Below are positions 44,249 through 52,251 of a stretch of DNA of 64,000 nt, one piece after another. Origin of the DNA: Nocardioides rubriscoriae (GTDB lineage Bacteria > Actinomycetota > Actinomycetes > Propionibacteriales > Nocardioidaceae); assembly GCF_008087085.1 (NCBI RefSeq), contig NZ_VIYJ01000007.1, forward strand, positions 248,001 to 312,000. Direction: 5' to 3'. The notes under the pieces are model-generated. The model did not search any database. It was not told the DNA's origin and saw nothing but the letters and a program-made list of their open reading frames with translations. Position 1 is the stretch's first letter; each line of letters starts with the position of its first letter. The position numbers and the translations under genes are program-made.

Positions 44249-46072
44249 ATGACGAGCCCCGCCACCCTGTCTGCCGAGTCCGCAGAGCCCGCCGCCCGCA
44301 CCTTCACCACGATCGGCGTCGTCGGTCTCGGCACCATGGGTGCCGGCATCGCCGAGGTCTTCGCCCGCAACGGCTACGCCGTGATCGGCGTCGAGCTCAA
44401 CGACGAGGCCGTCGCGCGCGGGCGCCAGTACCTCACCCACTCCACGGGCCGTGCGGTCAAGCGCGAGAAGATGACCGAGGCCGAGCAGGCCGAGCTCCTG
44501 GGGCGCATCACCTACTCGACCTCCCTGAAGGACCTCGCCGACGCCGACCTCGTGGTCGAGGCGGTCGTGGAGTCGATGGACACCAAGAAGGCCATCTTCC
44601 GCGAGCTCGACGGCATCGTGCGTCCCGAGACGGTGCTGGCGACCAACACCTCGTCGCTCTCGGTCACCGAGCTGTCCTCGGCGACCTCCGGCCCGGGCCG
44701 CGTCATCGGCGTGCACTTCTTCAACCCCGCCCCGGTGCAGAACCTCGTCGAGGTCGTGCGCACCGTGGTCACCGAGCCCGTCGTGCTCGACGACGTCCAG
44801 GCCCTGCTCGGCACGCTGGGCAAGAGCCCCGTCGTGTGCGGCGACAAGGCCGGCTTCATCGCCAACACCCTGTTGTTCGGCTACCTCAACCACGCGGCGT
44901 CGATGTTCGAGGGCCGCTACGCCACCCGCGAGGACATCGACGCCGGCATGCGCTTCGGCTGCGGCTACCCCATGGGCCCGCTGGCGCTGCTCGACCTGAT
45001 CGGTCTCGACACGGCCTACGAGATCCTCGAGACGATGTACCGCCAGGGGCGCGACCGGCTGCACGCCCCGACCCCGATCCTCAAGCAGATGGTCACCGCC
45101 GGGCTGCTCGGCCGCAAGACCGGCCGCGGCTTCTACACCTACGAGGGCCCGGACAGCCCGGTCGTCGTCGCCGACGACAAGACGCCGTCGGCCGACGAGG
45201 CCCCGCAGCTCAAGCACGACATCCGCCAGGTCGGCGTCGTCGGCACCGGCACGATGGCCTCGGGCATCGTCGAGGTCTTCGCCAAGGCCGGCTACGACGT
45301 GCTCTACGTCGGGCGCAGCCAGGACAAGGTCGACGGCGTCGTCAGCGCGATCACCAAGAACTTCGACAAGCAGATCCAGCGCGGCAGGAGCACCGAGGAG
45401 GCCAAGGCCGAGGTGCTCGCCCGGGTCACCGGCACCACCGCGCTCGACGACCTGCGCACCGTCGACATCGTGGTCGAGGCGATCGCCGAGGACCTCGCGA
45501 TCAAGACGACGCTGTTCGAGAACCTCGACGAGATCTGCAAGCCCGGTGCGATCCTGGCCACCACCACCTCCTCGCTGCCGATCATCTCGATGGCCAAGGT
45601 GACCAGCCGCCCGCAGGACGTCATCGGCATGCACTTCTTCAACCCCGCGACGATCATGAAGCTGGTCGAGGTCGTCTCGACGGTGTCCACCGACGACGAC
45701 GTCACCGAGACCACCCGCGCGCTCTGCGCCAAGGTCGGCAAGGTGGCGGTGTCCTGCGGCGACCGCGCCGGGTTCATCGTCAACGCGCTGCTGTTCCCCT
45801 ACCTCAACGACGCGGTCAAGATGCTCGAGGCCCACTACGCCACCGCCGACGACATCGACCTGGCGATGAAGCAGGGCTGCGCGCTGCCGATGGGCCCCTT
45901 CGAGCTGCTCGACGTCGTGGGCAACGACGTCTCGCTGGCCATCCAGCGCGAGCTCTTCCAGGAGTTCCGCGAGCCCGGGTTCGCGCCGGCGCCGCTGCTC
46001 GAGCACCTGGTGACCGCCGGTTACCTGGGCCGCAAGACCAAGCGTGGCTTCCGCGACTACTCGCGCCGCTGA
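44249..46072 (+). CDS. Tandem-duplicated 3-hydroxyacyl-CoA dehydrogenase
   Basis: 607 residues made of two complete 3-hydroxyacyl-CoA dehydrogenase units in one chain. Unit 1 has the NAD motif GVVGLGTMGAGIAEVFARNG and FFNPAPVQNLVEVV; unit 2 starts near residue 329 (GVVGTGTMASGIVEVFAKAG) with FFNPATIMKLVEVV. Each has its own C-terminal domain ending GRKTGRGFYTY or GRKTKRGFRDY. It oxidises L-3-hydroxyacyl-CoA in beta-oxidation or polyhydroxybutyrate-related routes. No hydratase domain is present, so it is not a FadB. An in-frame ATG 12 bases upstream (44237) is an alternative start. Confidence 0.93.
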   Translation: MTSPATLSAESAEPAARTFTTIGVVGLGTMGAGIAEVFARNGYAVIGVELNDEAVARGRQYLTHSTGRAVKREKMTEAEQAELLGRITYSTSLKDLADADLVVEAVVESMDTKKAIFRELDGIVRPETVLATNTSSLSVTELSSATSGPGRVIGVHFFNPAPVQNLVEVVRTVVTEPVVLDDVQALLGTLGKSPVVCGDKAGFIANTLLFGYLNHAASMFEGRYATREDIDAGMRFGCGYPMGPLALLDLIGLDTAYEILETMYRQGRDRLHAPTPILKQMVTAGLLGRKTGRGFYTYEGPDSPVVVADDKTPSADEAPQLKHDIRQVGVVGTGTMASGIVEVFAKAGYDVLYVGRSQDKVDGVVSAITKNFDKQIQRGRSTEEAKAEVLARVTGTTALDDLRTVDIVVEAIAEDLAIKTTLFENLDEICKPGAILATTTSSLPIISMAKVTSRPQDVIGMHFFNPATIMKLVEVVSTVSTDDDVTETTRALCAKVGKVAVSCGDRAGFIVNALLFPYLNDAVKMLEAHYATADDIDLAMKQGCALPMGPFELLDVVGNDVSLAIQRELFQEFREPGFAPAPLLEHLVTAGYLGRKTKRGFRDYSRR

Positions 46073-46085
46073 CGCCCCGGCTGCC

Positions 46086-46110
46086 GCCGGCGGCGCCTAC
46101 CGCCGCCGGC
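46086..46110. terminator. Stem-loop between convergent genes
   Basis: GCCGGCGGC-GCCTACC-GCCGCCGGC gives a nine-pair stem between the dehydrogenase stop and the subtilase stop, overlapping the last codons of the latter. No T-run on either strand. Confidence 0.4.
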
Positions 46111-48004
46111 GCAGCTGCGCGACCTGGGTCAGCACCACCCGGCCGTTGACCGAGTCGCTGTCGACGGTGTCGGGGTCGGAGACCAGGTAGTCGCCGACGA
46201 CCTCGACGGTGTAGCGGCCGGGACGGACCCGGGGCACCATCACGTGGGCGAGACCGGTGGCGTAGAGCACGTCGGTCGTCGTGCGGGCCACCACCCGGCC
46301 CGCGGCGTCGCGGACGGTGCCGGTGACGCTGGCGAGGTTGGCGGCGGTGCCCGGGGTCGGGTAGACGATCGCCACCTTGAGGGCGTCGGTCGCGCGCCCC
46401 ACCGTGACGGGGTAGGTGCGGGTGAAGCTGCCCCCGACCGAGACCGGCGGCGACGCCTCCTGCCACAGGTCCGCGCGCGTGACGGCCCAGCGGTCCTGCG
46501 TGCGCAGCCGTCGGTCGGCCCGCTCCTGCGCGGTGCGCAGGGCGGCGGCGTAGCGCGGGGAGCGGACCAGGGCGACGGCCCGGTCGAGGTTGACGTGGCC
46601 GTAGCCGACCTGCCACGACGGCAGGACCCGCGTGCCGGTGCGCATCCGGCTGGCCGTCGCGGTCAGCGCCGTGCGCACCTGCTGGTAGGTCAGGCGTGGG
46701 TTGGCCTGCCGCAGCACGGCGGCGGCACCGGCGACGTGGGGCGAGGCCATCGACGTACCGCTGGCCGAGGCGTTCTCGCCCGGCGCGCACGGACCGATGA
46801 CCGTGCCCGTGCCGTCGCAGGTCGAGGAGATGTCGACGCCGGGCGCCGAGACGTCGGGCTGGGTGTTGCCGATCCGGTCGCCGACGAAGACGGTGTGCCC
46901 GCCCTGGCCGATCGGCTTGGCCGCGCCGTTGTCGAAGGCCAGTCCGTTGGAGGAGAAGCCGCCGCGCACCCGGTCGAGGTCGCTGGCGGCGACCGAGATC
47001 ACCCACGGTGCCTGGTTGAACGGCGAGACGCTCGCCTCGGCCTCCTCGGCGCCGGAGTTGCCGGCGGCGAAGACGGTGACGATGCCGCGGCGCGAGATCG
47101 CCCTCGTGGCGACGTTGACCGGGTCCGACGGGTCGTACTGGCGGAAGGAGTTGCCCCAGGAGTTGTTGATGACGTCGATCGAGAGGTGCCCGGGCTGGTC
47201 GAGGATGTAGTCGAAGGCGGTCACGACCGCGGTGGTCGTGATGACGGCGCCGATGGCGAAGCAGGCCAGCGTGGCGTCGGGGGCGACCCCGAGGTGGTCG
47301 GGCCCGGTGTGGCCGTCGGCGGCGATGATGCCGGCCACGTGGGTGCCGTGCCCGCTGCCCAGGTCGGTGTTGACGTAGGGGCCTCGGTCGACGGGTACGA
47401 CGATCGTCGGGGAGGTGCCGGCGTTGACGTACTCGGGGCTGAGCAGGGTGACGTTGTGGGAGATGTGGTCGGCGAGGTCGGGGTGGGTGCCGTCGCAGCC
47501 CGAGTCGATGACCCCCACGGTGACCCCCTTGCCGGTCAGGCCCCTCGCGCGCAGGTCCTGGGCCGCCCCGAGGCTGGAGGACATCACGTCGCTCGACGCG
47601 GTGTCGAGATAGGTCAGCGGGTCGTCGGGGTGGACGTCGTTGCCCACACCGCTGGTGACGCTGGCCACGACCTGGGCCAGCGACCCCTCGACGAGTGCCA
47701 GCGGCAGCCGCCGCATCGGCTGCACGACCAGGCCCAGGCGCCGCAGCGCGGCGACCTCGGCGCCGGTGGGCACGGCGTCGAACGACACGATCGCCCGCTG
47801 GCGTCCGCTGCCGGCCGCCGCGCCCGACAGCAGGCGGTCCAGTCCGGGGTGGGTCTGCCGCAGCTGGGCCAGGGAGGTCGCAGGGACCGTGGAGCTCGCG
47901 GAGACGGTCGTCGCGGCGCTGGGGCCGGTAGCGAGACCGCCGAGGGACAGGGTGAGCGTGCCGACGCAGGTCAGCGTGCCGATCCGTCGGCGCAGGGAGG
48001 TCAT
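46097..48004 (-). CDS. Secreted S8 family serine peptidase (subtilase)
   Basis: 635 residues from the ATG at 48004. Signal peptide (RRRIGTLTCVGTLTLSLGGL) and an inhibitor-like propeptide of about 130 residues (RAIVSFDAVPTGAEVAALRR) precede the catalytic domain. The triad is D167 (GVIDSGCDG), H219 (GHGTHVAG) and S418 (GTSMASPHVAG), with NNSWGN supplying the oxyanion Asn. A C-terminal beta-sandwich of about 150 residues ends in an Arg-rich tail. An upstream in-frame start would add 26 residues ahead of the signal peptide. Probably an extracellular protein-degrading enzyme. Confidence 0.94.
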   Translation of the reverse strand: MTSLRRRIGTLTCVGTLTLSLGGLATGPSAATTVSASSTVPATSLAQLRQTHPGLDRLLSGAAAGSGRQRAIVSFDAVPTGAEVAALRRLGLVVQPMRRLPLALVEGSLAQVVASVTSGVGNDVHPDDPLTYLDTASSDVMSSSLGAAQDLRARGLTGKGVTVGVIDSGCDGTHPDLADHISHNVTLLSPEYVNAGTSPTIVVPVDRGPYVNTDLGSGHGTHVAGIIAADGHTGPDHLGVAPDATLACFAIGAVITTTAVVTAFDYILDQPGHLSIDVINNSWGNSFRQYDPSDPVNVATRAISRRGIVTVFAAGNSGAEEAEASVSPFNQAPWVISVAASDLDRVRGGFSSNGLAFDNGAAKPIGQGGHTVFVGDRIGNTQPDVSAPGVDISSTCDGTGTVIGPCAPGENASASGTSMASPHVAGAAAVLRQANPRLTYQQVRTALTATASRMRTGTRVLPSWQVGYGHVNLDRAVALVRSPRYAAALRTAQERADRRLRTQDRWAVTRADLWQEASPPVSVGGSFTRTYPVTVGRATDALKVAIVYPTPGTAANLASVTGTVRDAAGRVVARTTTDVLYATGLAHVMVPRVRPGRYTVEVVGDYLVSDPDTVDSDSVNGRVVLTQVAQLRRRR

Positions 48005-48113
48005 GGCGGGCGGTGCCTTTCGTTCGTCCGGGTCGTCCGACAAACGACGGCCCGCCCTGCGGGTTACGTCAGCAGCGCACACCGAGGCGCACCGAGGCGC
48101 ACACCAGGCGGCG

Positions 48114-49637
48114 TCAGCGAGCGACGGACGCCCGGAGCACGAAGGGCTGCCGCTGGTCGAGCGAGGTGCCCTCGCACGCGAGCGTGGTGCCCTCGTCGCA
48201 GCGGTAGCGCGTCGAGGCGTTGGCCATCACGACGGTCACCGCGACCGTCGAGCGGTCGAAGCGGACGACGGCCCGGCCGAACCCGCGGCGGTTGAGCAGG
48301 ACCTGGCGCTGCTGGAGGCTGCCGTCGGCGCGCTCGAGCAGCAGGTGGGCGGCCGGGGCGTGGCGTCGGTCCGGGGCGTTGACGGCCAGGGTGAGGCGCC
48401 ACCCGCGCCCGAGCGAGGGGTCGGGGACCAGCCGCACGGCGCGCGAGGTGAGGTGGTCCAGGCGCATGGTGACCTTGGTGCTGCGGACCTCGCTCGACAG
48501 CCGGCGCCTGGCCACCGGCGCAGCCGGGTAGACCGAGCCCTCGGGATAGGTCACGGCGGGGATCGTGTTGCCGGCGGCGTACGCCGCGAAGGCCCGCGGC
48601 AGCCCCCCGCGGCTCGCGAGGACCCTGCTGAGCGCCTGGGTGCTGAAGTCGTCGGGCAGGCCGTCGCCGGTGCCGGCCCGCTCCCAGACGCGGCGTACGA
48701 CGTCGGTGCCGTAGCGCTGGCCCAGGAACTCCCAGAACGTCCAGTTGCCGTAGTGGGCGTAGCCCCCGGTCTCGAACAGGTCCAGCGGCACCCGGGGCCG
48801 GGCGAGCTGGCCGAAGCGCAGGTAGGCGCGGTTGTCGTCGACGCCGTCGGCGAAGCGCTCCTCCATCCAGGTCGCGGTCGACTCGAGCAGCCAGGGGTCC
48901 TCGGTGAAGTCGTAGGCGAACTGGATCGCGTGGAAGAACTCGTGGGCCGCAGTCACCTTGAGGGTCTGCAGGGGGGCGCGCCCGAACTGGGTGCGGGCGA
49001 AGTCGTCGTCGAGCACGCAGAACCCGCTGGCCTGCTGGGGCTGGCCGGGGACGCGACGCTCGGGGGCGCAGTAGCCGTAGAGGCCGCGGTTGCCGACGTC
49101 CTTGAGGTAGACGTCGAACTTCGCGTTGCCGCCGCGCTTGCCGTCGGTGGCCGGGCGGCGGTAGCCGAGGAGGTCGACGTGGTGGCGCCACACCTGCTCG
49201 AGCACGCGCAGCGAGGTCGTGGGCCACGCGGCGTCGGCGGGGGCGTCGTTGCCGGTGCGCACCCAGTGCAGGCAGAAGTGGGTGCTGCAGCGTCGCGTCG
49301 ACGGCACGTCGTAGCCGTCGGCGAACGGGTCGGTCGCCCCCTGCGTCGGGCGGGCGAGCAGGCCGCCGGCGAACTGCTCACCGATCGCGCCCAGGGTGGG
49401 CCGGGCCAGGAACAGGTCACGCAGCGCGAGGGTGGCCTCGGGGCGGTCGTGCCGGGCCAGCGGTGCGGCGGCGCGGGGACCGGCGCTGCCGGGGGCGCCG
49501 TACAGCGCCTTGCTGGCGGCGAGCAGCGGGGGGTCGGGGGCCTTGTCGCGGGCGGCGGTGGTCGCACCGGCCGGGGAGGCGACCAGCAGGATGCCGCCCA
49601 GCAGGACGGCGGCGAGGAGGGTGCGTAGGAAGGTGAT
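48114..49637 (-). CDS. Secreted MXAN_6640-type putative metalloprotease, apparent ATC start
   Basis: 507 residues if read from ATC at 49637. From that codon the frame gives a clean signal peptide (ITFLRTLLAAVLLGGILLVA, then SPAGA) and GGAG lies seven bases upstream. There is no ATG, GTG or TTG in frame before 49307, where a GTG would give a 397-residue product without a signal peptide. The mature protein has STRRCSTHFCLHWV (Cys pair), FDVYLKDVGNRGLYGYCAPE and the zinc motif HEFFH at 232-236, followed by ESTATWMEERF with the likely third ligand Glu. The family assignment is from recognition of these blocks. The first codon is either a rare start or a mutated ATG. Confidence 0.8.
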   Translation of the reverse strand: MTFLRTLLAAVLLGGILLVASPAGATTAARDKAPDPPLLAASKALYGAPGSAGPRAAAPLARHDRPEATLALRDLFLARPTLGAIGEQFAGGLLARPTQGATDPFADGYDVPSTRRCSTHFCLHWVRTGNDAPADAAWPTTSLRVLEQVWRHHVDLLGYRRPATDGKRGGNAKFDVYLKDVGNRGLYGYCAPERRVPGQPQQASGFCVLDDDFARTQFGRAPLQTLKVTAAHEFFHAIQFAYDFTEDPWLLESTATWMEERFADGVDDNRAYLRFGQLARPRVPLDLFETGGYAHYGNWTFWEFLGQRYGTDVVRRVWERAGTGDGLPDDFSTQALSRVLASRGGLPRAFAAYAAGNTIPAVTYPEGSVYPAAPVARRRLSSEVRSTKVTMRLDHLTSRAVRLVPDPSLGRGWRLTLAVNAPDRRHAPAAHLLLERADGSLQQRQVLLNRRGFGRAVVRFDRSTVAVTVVMANASTRYRCDEGTTLACEGTSLDQRQPFVLRASVAR

Positions 49638-49668
49638 GGTCTGCTCCGGGGAAGAGGAGGCGGGAGGG

Positions 49669-50097
49669 TCAGGTCGCGGAGGAGATCTTCTCGATCAGCG
49701 CGGTCGTGGAGATGGCGGGCGTGCGGGGCAGGTAGACGACCTCGCAGATGTCGTGGAACTCGTCGAAGCGGCCGGCCCAGTCGTCGCCCATGACCAGCAC
49801 GTCGGCGGCGTAGCGGGTGATGTAGTCGCGCTTGAGCTCGAGACTCTCCTCGACGAACACCTCGTCCACGGGCTTGAGGGCGGCCACGATCTCGAGCCGT
49901 TCGGCCTGGCTGAAGACGGGCTCGCGGCCCTTCTTGCGCAGGTTGAGCGCATCGGCCGAGACCCCGACCACCAGCCGGTCGCCGAGGGCGGCGGCGCGCT
50001 CGATGACCCTCAGGTGGCCGACGTGGAAGACGTCGAAGGTGCCGAAGGTGATCACGGTACGGCGCGCGGCTGCGGGCTCGATCGGCTGGTCGGGCAT
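49669..50097 (-). CDS. Cytidylyltransferase-like enzyme (glycerol-3-phosphate cytidylyltransferase type)
   Basis: 142 residues from the ATG at 50097. HIGH-superfamily motif ITFGTFDVFHVGHLRVIERA, then GDRLVVGVSAD, and the C-terminal TPAISTTALIEKI (ISTT). This matches TagD/TarD-like enzymes that make CDP-glycerol for teichoic acids, or related nucleotidyltransferases for glycerol/ribitol sugars. It ends 31 bases before the metalloprotease start codon, in the same direction. Confidence 0.88.
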   Translation of the reverse strand: MPDQPIEPAAARRTVITFGTFDVFHVGHLRVIERAAALGDRLVVGVSADALNLRKKGREPVFSQAERLEIVAALKPVDEVFVEESLELKRDYITRYAADVLVMGDDWAGRFDEFHDICEVVYLPRTPAISTTALIEKISSAT

Positions 50098-50246
50098 GGT
50101 GGCCAGTGTTCCACGTGGGGCCGGTGGTGCCGGGGACCGACGCCCCTGCACGGGGACCCGATCCGTGTCCCGCTCCGGGCCCCGACGCGGTCGCGGTCGG
50201 GCCCCGTGGCGCCGGCCCGCGGTCGGGGTGAGCGACACTTCTCCTC

Positions 50247-51515
50247 GTGCCGCACCCCTCACCGCCCGGCCCCCAGGTCGACAGCACGGCCGACGACGTG
50301 CGCCGTCGTGCTCTGCGGCAGATGCGGACGGTGGCGGTGTCGCTGCTGCTGTTCGCCGCCGCCGTGTACGTCGCCACCCTCAACCGCGACGGGGTGCTGG
50401 GGTTCGTCAACGCGGGCGCGGAGGCCTCGATGGTCGGCGCGATCGCCGACTGGTTCGCCGTGACCGCGCTCTTCCGGCACCCGTTGGGCCTGCCGATCCC
50501 GCACACCGCACTGATCCCGCGGCGCAAGGACGAGCTGGGGCGCGGGCTGCAGGACTTCGTCGGTGAGAACTTCCTGCAGGAGGCGATCATCCGCGAGCGA
50601 CTCGGCGCCGCCGGTATCGCGGCCCGGGCCGGGCAGTGGCTGGCCGACGACGTCAACGCCCGCCGTGTCGTCGACGAAGTGGCCGAGGTCGCCTGCATCG
50701 CGCTCGGCAAGGTCCGCGACGAGCACGTCGAGGCGTTGGTCACCGAGGCCCTCGTGCCGCGCTTCGGCGAGGAGCCGATCGCCCCGCTGCTCGGCGGGCT
50801 GCTCGCCGAGGCCGTGCGCGACGACGTCCACCACGGCCTGGTCGACCTGGCCCTCGGCGAGCTGCACGACTGGCTGGAGGCCAACCCCCGCACCGTGCAG
50901 GACGTGCTGGGCGAGCGTGCCCCGTGGTGGGCGCCCGACAGCCTCAACGAGCGCGTCACCGCGCGTGCCCACGTCGAGATCGTGCGCTGGGTCGGTGACA
51001 TCCGTCAGGACCCGCAGCACCGCGCGCGCCGCGCGCTCGACTCGCTGCTGGCCCGGCTCGCCGAGGACCTGCTGAGCGACGCCGGCACCCAGGAGCGGGC
51101 CGAGCGGCTCAAGGACCGGCTGCTCGAGCACCCGGCGGTGGTCAAGACCGGTGTCTCGTTGTGGCAGGCCCTGCAGCGGGCGCTGCAGTCGTCGCTGGCC
51201 GACCCCGAGGGCGCCGTACGCCGCCGGCTGCTGATCGAGGTCCGGGCCTTCTCCGCCCGCCTCGGGTCCGACGCCGCGCTGCGCGAGCGGCTCGACCGGC
51301 ACGCCGCCGACGCGGCGGTGTTCGTCGTCGAGCGCTACGGCAACGACCTGACCGCCGTCATCACCCACACCATCGAGCGGTGGGACGGCAAGGAGGCGGC
51401 CGAGCGGATCGAGCTGCACGTCGGACGCGACCTGCAGTTCATCCGGATCAACGGCACCATCGTCGGCGGCCTCGTGGGGGTGTTGATCCACGCCGCCTCG
51501 GTAGTGATTCACTAG
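50247..51515 (+). CDS. DUF445 family membrane protein
   Basis: 422 residues. An N-terminal membrane helix (TVAVSLLLFAAAVYVATL) is followed by the diagnostic EASMVGAIADWFAVTALFRHP and LPIPHTALIPRRKDELG. A long helical region rich in Arg/Glu/Leu follows, and the C-terminus ends with a second hydrophobic stretch (NGTIVGGLVGVLIHAASVVI). Function unknown; YheB in Bacillus is related. GTG start. The 149-base gap before it, shared with the divergent cytidylyltransferase, shows no TAnnnT element at leaderless distance. Confidence 0.88.
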   Translation: MPHPSPPGPQVDSTADDVRRRALRQMRTVAVSLLLFAAAVYVATLNRDGVLGFVNAGAEASMVGAIADWFAVTALFRHPLGLPIPHTALIPRRKDELGRGLQDFVGENFLQEAIIRERLGAAGIAARAGQWLADDVNARRVVDEVAEVACIALGKVRDEHVEALVTEALVPRFGEEPIAPLLGGLLAEAVRDDVHHGLVDLALGELHDWLEANPRTVQDVLGERAPWWAPDSLNERVTARAHVEIVRWVGDIRQDPQHRARRALDSLLARLAEDLLSDAGTQERAERLKDRLLEHPAVVKTGVSLWQALQRALQSSLADPEGAVRRRLLIEVRAFSARLGSDAALRERLDRHAADAAVFVVERYGNDLTAVITHTIERWDGKEAAERIELHVGRDLQFIRINGTIVGGLVGVLIHAASVVIH

Positions 51516-51520
51516 GCCTC

Positions 51521-51766
51521 ATGGCAGATCCCGTGAACGTCCCGATCGAGGACGCGTCGATCAAGCTCGGCCAGTTCCTCAAGCTGGCCAACCTCGTCGA
51601 GTCGGGCTCCGCGGCCAAGGACCTGCTCGCCGCAGGCGTGGTCAAGGTCAACGGCGTCCCCGAGACCCGACGCGGCCGTCAGCTCGTCAACGGCGACCTG
51701 GTGACCCTCGCCGCCCAGTCCGCCCGGGTCTCCGACGGCAGCACGCCCGACGACTTCCCCTGGTGA
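51521..51766 (+). CDS. S4 RNA-binding domain protein (YbcJ/YaaA-like)
   Basis: 81 residues, almost entirely one S4 domain: IKLGQFLKLANLVESGSAAK then DLLAAGVVKVNGVPETRRGR and QLVNGDLVTL. S4 domains of this free type bind RNA, often on the ribosome. The ATG at 51521 lies five bases after the DUF445 stop, so cotranscription is likely. Confidence 0.9.
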   Translation: MADPVNVPIEDASIKLGQFLKLANLVESGSAAKDLLAAGVVKVNGVPETRRGRQLVNGDLVTLAAQSARVSDGSTPDDFPW

Positions 51767-51773
51767 GCCGGGC

Positions 51774-51805
51774 GGGAGTTTCACCGCTGAGGCGGTGAAA
51801 CTCCC
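51774..51805. terminator. Bidirectional stem-loop terminator
   Basis: A perfect 14-pair stem GGGAGTTTCACCGC with loop TGAG and GCGGTGAAACTCCC lies between the convergent S4 and FKBP genes. No T-run on either strand. Confidence 0.7.
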
Positions 51806-51825
51806 ACCAAGGTCAGCACGCGCGG

Positions 51826-52194
51826 TCAGCGCACCTCGAGCAGGTCGACCACGAAGATCAGCGTCTCGCCGGGCTTGATGACGCCGCCGGCGCCGCGGTC
51901 GCCGTAGCCGAGGTGGGGCGGGATGACGAGCTGGCGGCGGCCGCCGACCTTCATGCCCTGCACGCCCTGGTCCCAGCCGGCGATGACCTGGCCGATGCCG
52001 AGGCGGAACTGCAGCGGCTCGCCGCGGTTGTAGGAGGCGTCGAACTCCTCGCCGGTCGAGTGGGCGACGCCGACGTAGTGCACCTTGACGGTCTGGCCGG
52101 CGGCCGCCTCGGGGCCGTCGCCGACGGTCAGGTCGGTGACCTCGAGGTCGGCGGGCGGGTCGAAGGCGGGGAAGTCGATCTCGGGCTTGTCCAT
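51826..52194 (-). CDS. FKBP-type peptidyl-prolyl cis-trans isomerase
   Basis: 122 residues, a single FKBP domain without signal peptide, so cytoplasmic. Family blocks: VKVHYVGVAHSTGEEFDASY, GQVIAGWDQGVQGMKVGGRR, LVIPPHLGYGDRGAGG and the end ETLIFVVDLLEV. It speeds proline isomerisation in folding. TAGGCT ends seven bases before the ATG. Confidence 0.95.
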   Translation of the reverse strand: MDKPEIDFPAFDPPADLEVTDLTVGDGPEAAAGQTVKVHYVGVAHSTGEEFDASYNRGEPLQFRLGIGQVIAGWDQGVQGMKVGGRRQLVIPPHLGYGDRGAGGVIKPGETLIFVVDLLEVR

Positions 52195-52201
52195 GCGCGC
52201 C

Positions 52202-52207
52202 AGCCTA
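52202..52207 (-). promoter_or_regulatory. -10 element TAGGCT for the FKBP gene
   Basis: Minus-strand TAGGCT ends seven bases before the ATG at 52194. Confidence 0.5.
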
Positions 52208-52251
52208 GACGTCGCGCTGTTCTCCCCCGAGCCGACCTGCGCCGACCTGCG

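Noticed and set aside
44233-44262. GGAAT near 44234 before the tandem dehydrogenase as a SigR-type promoter
   Set aside because: No GTT at 18 or 19 bases; the motif also lies across the likely start codons.
44249-46072. FadB-type multifunctional beta-oxidation enzyme
   Set aside because: Both halves are dehydrogenase units with NAD motifs; there is no enoyl-CoA hydratase domain.
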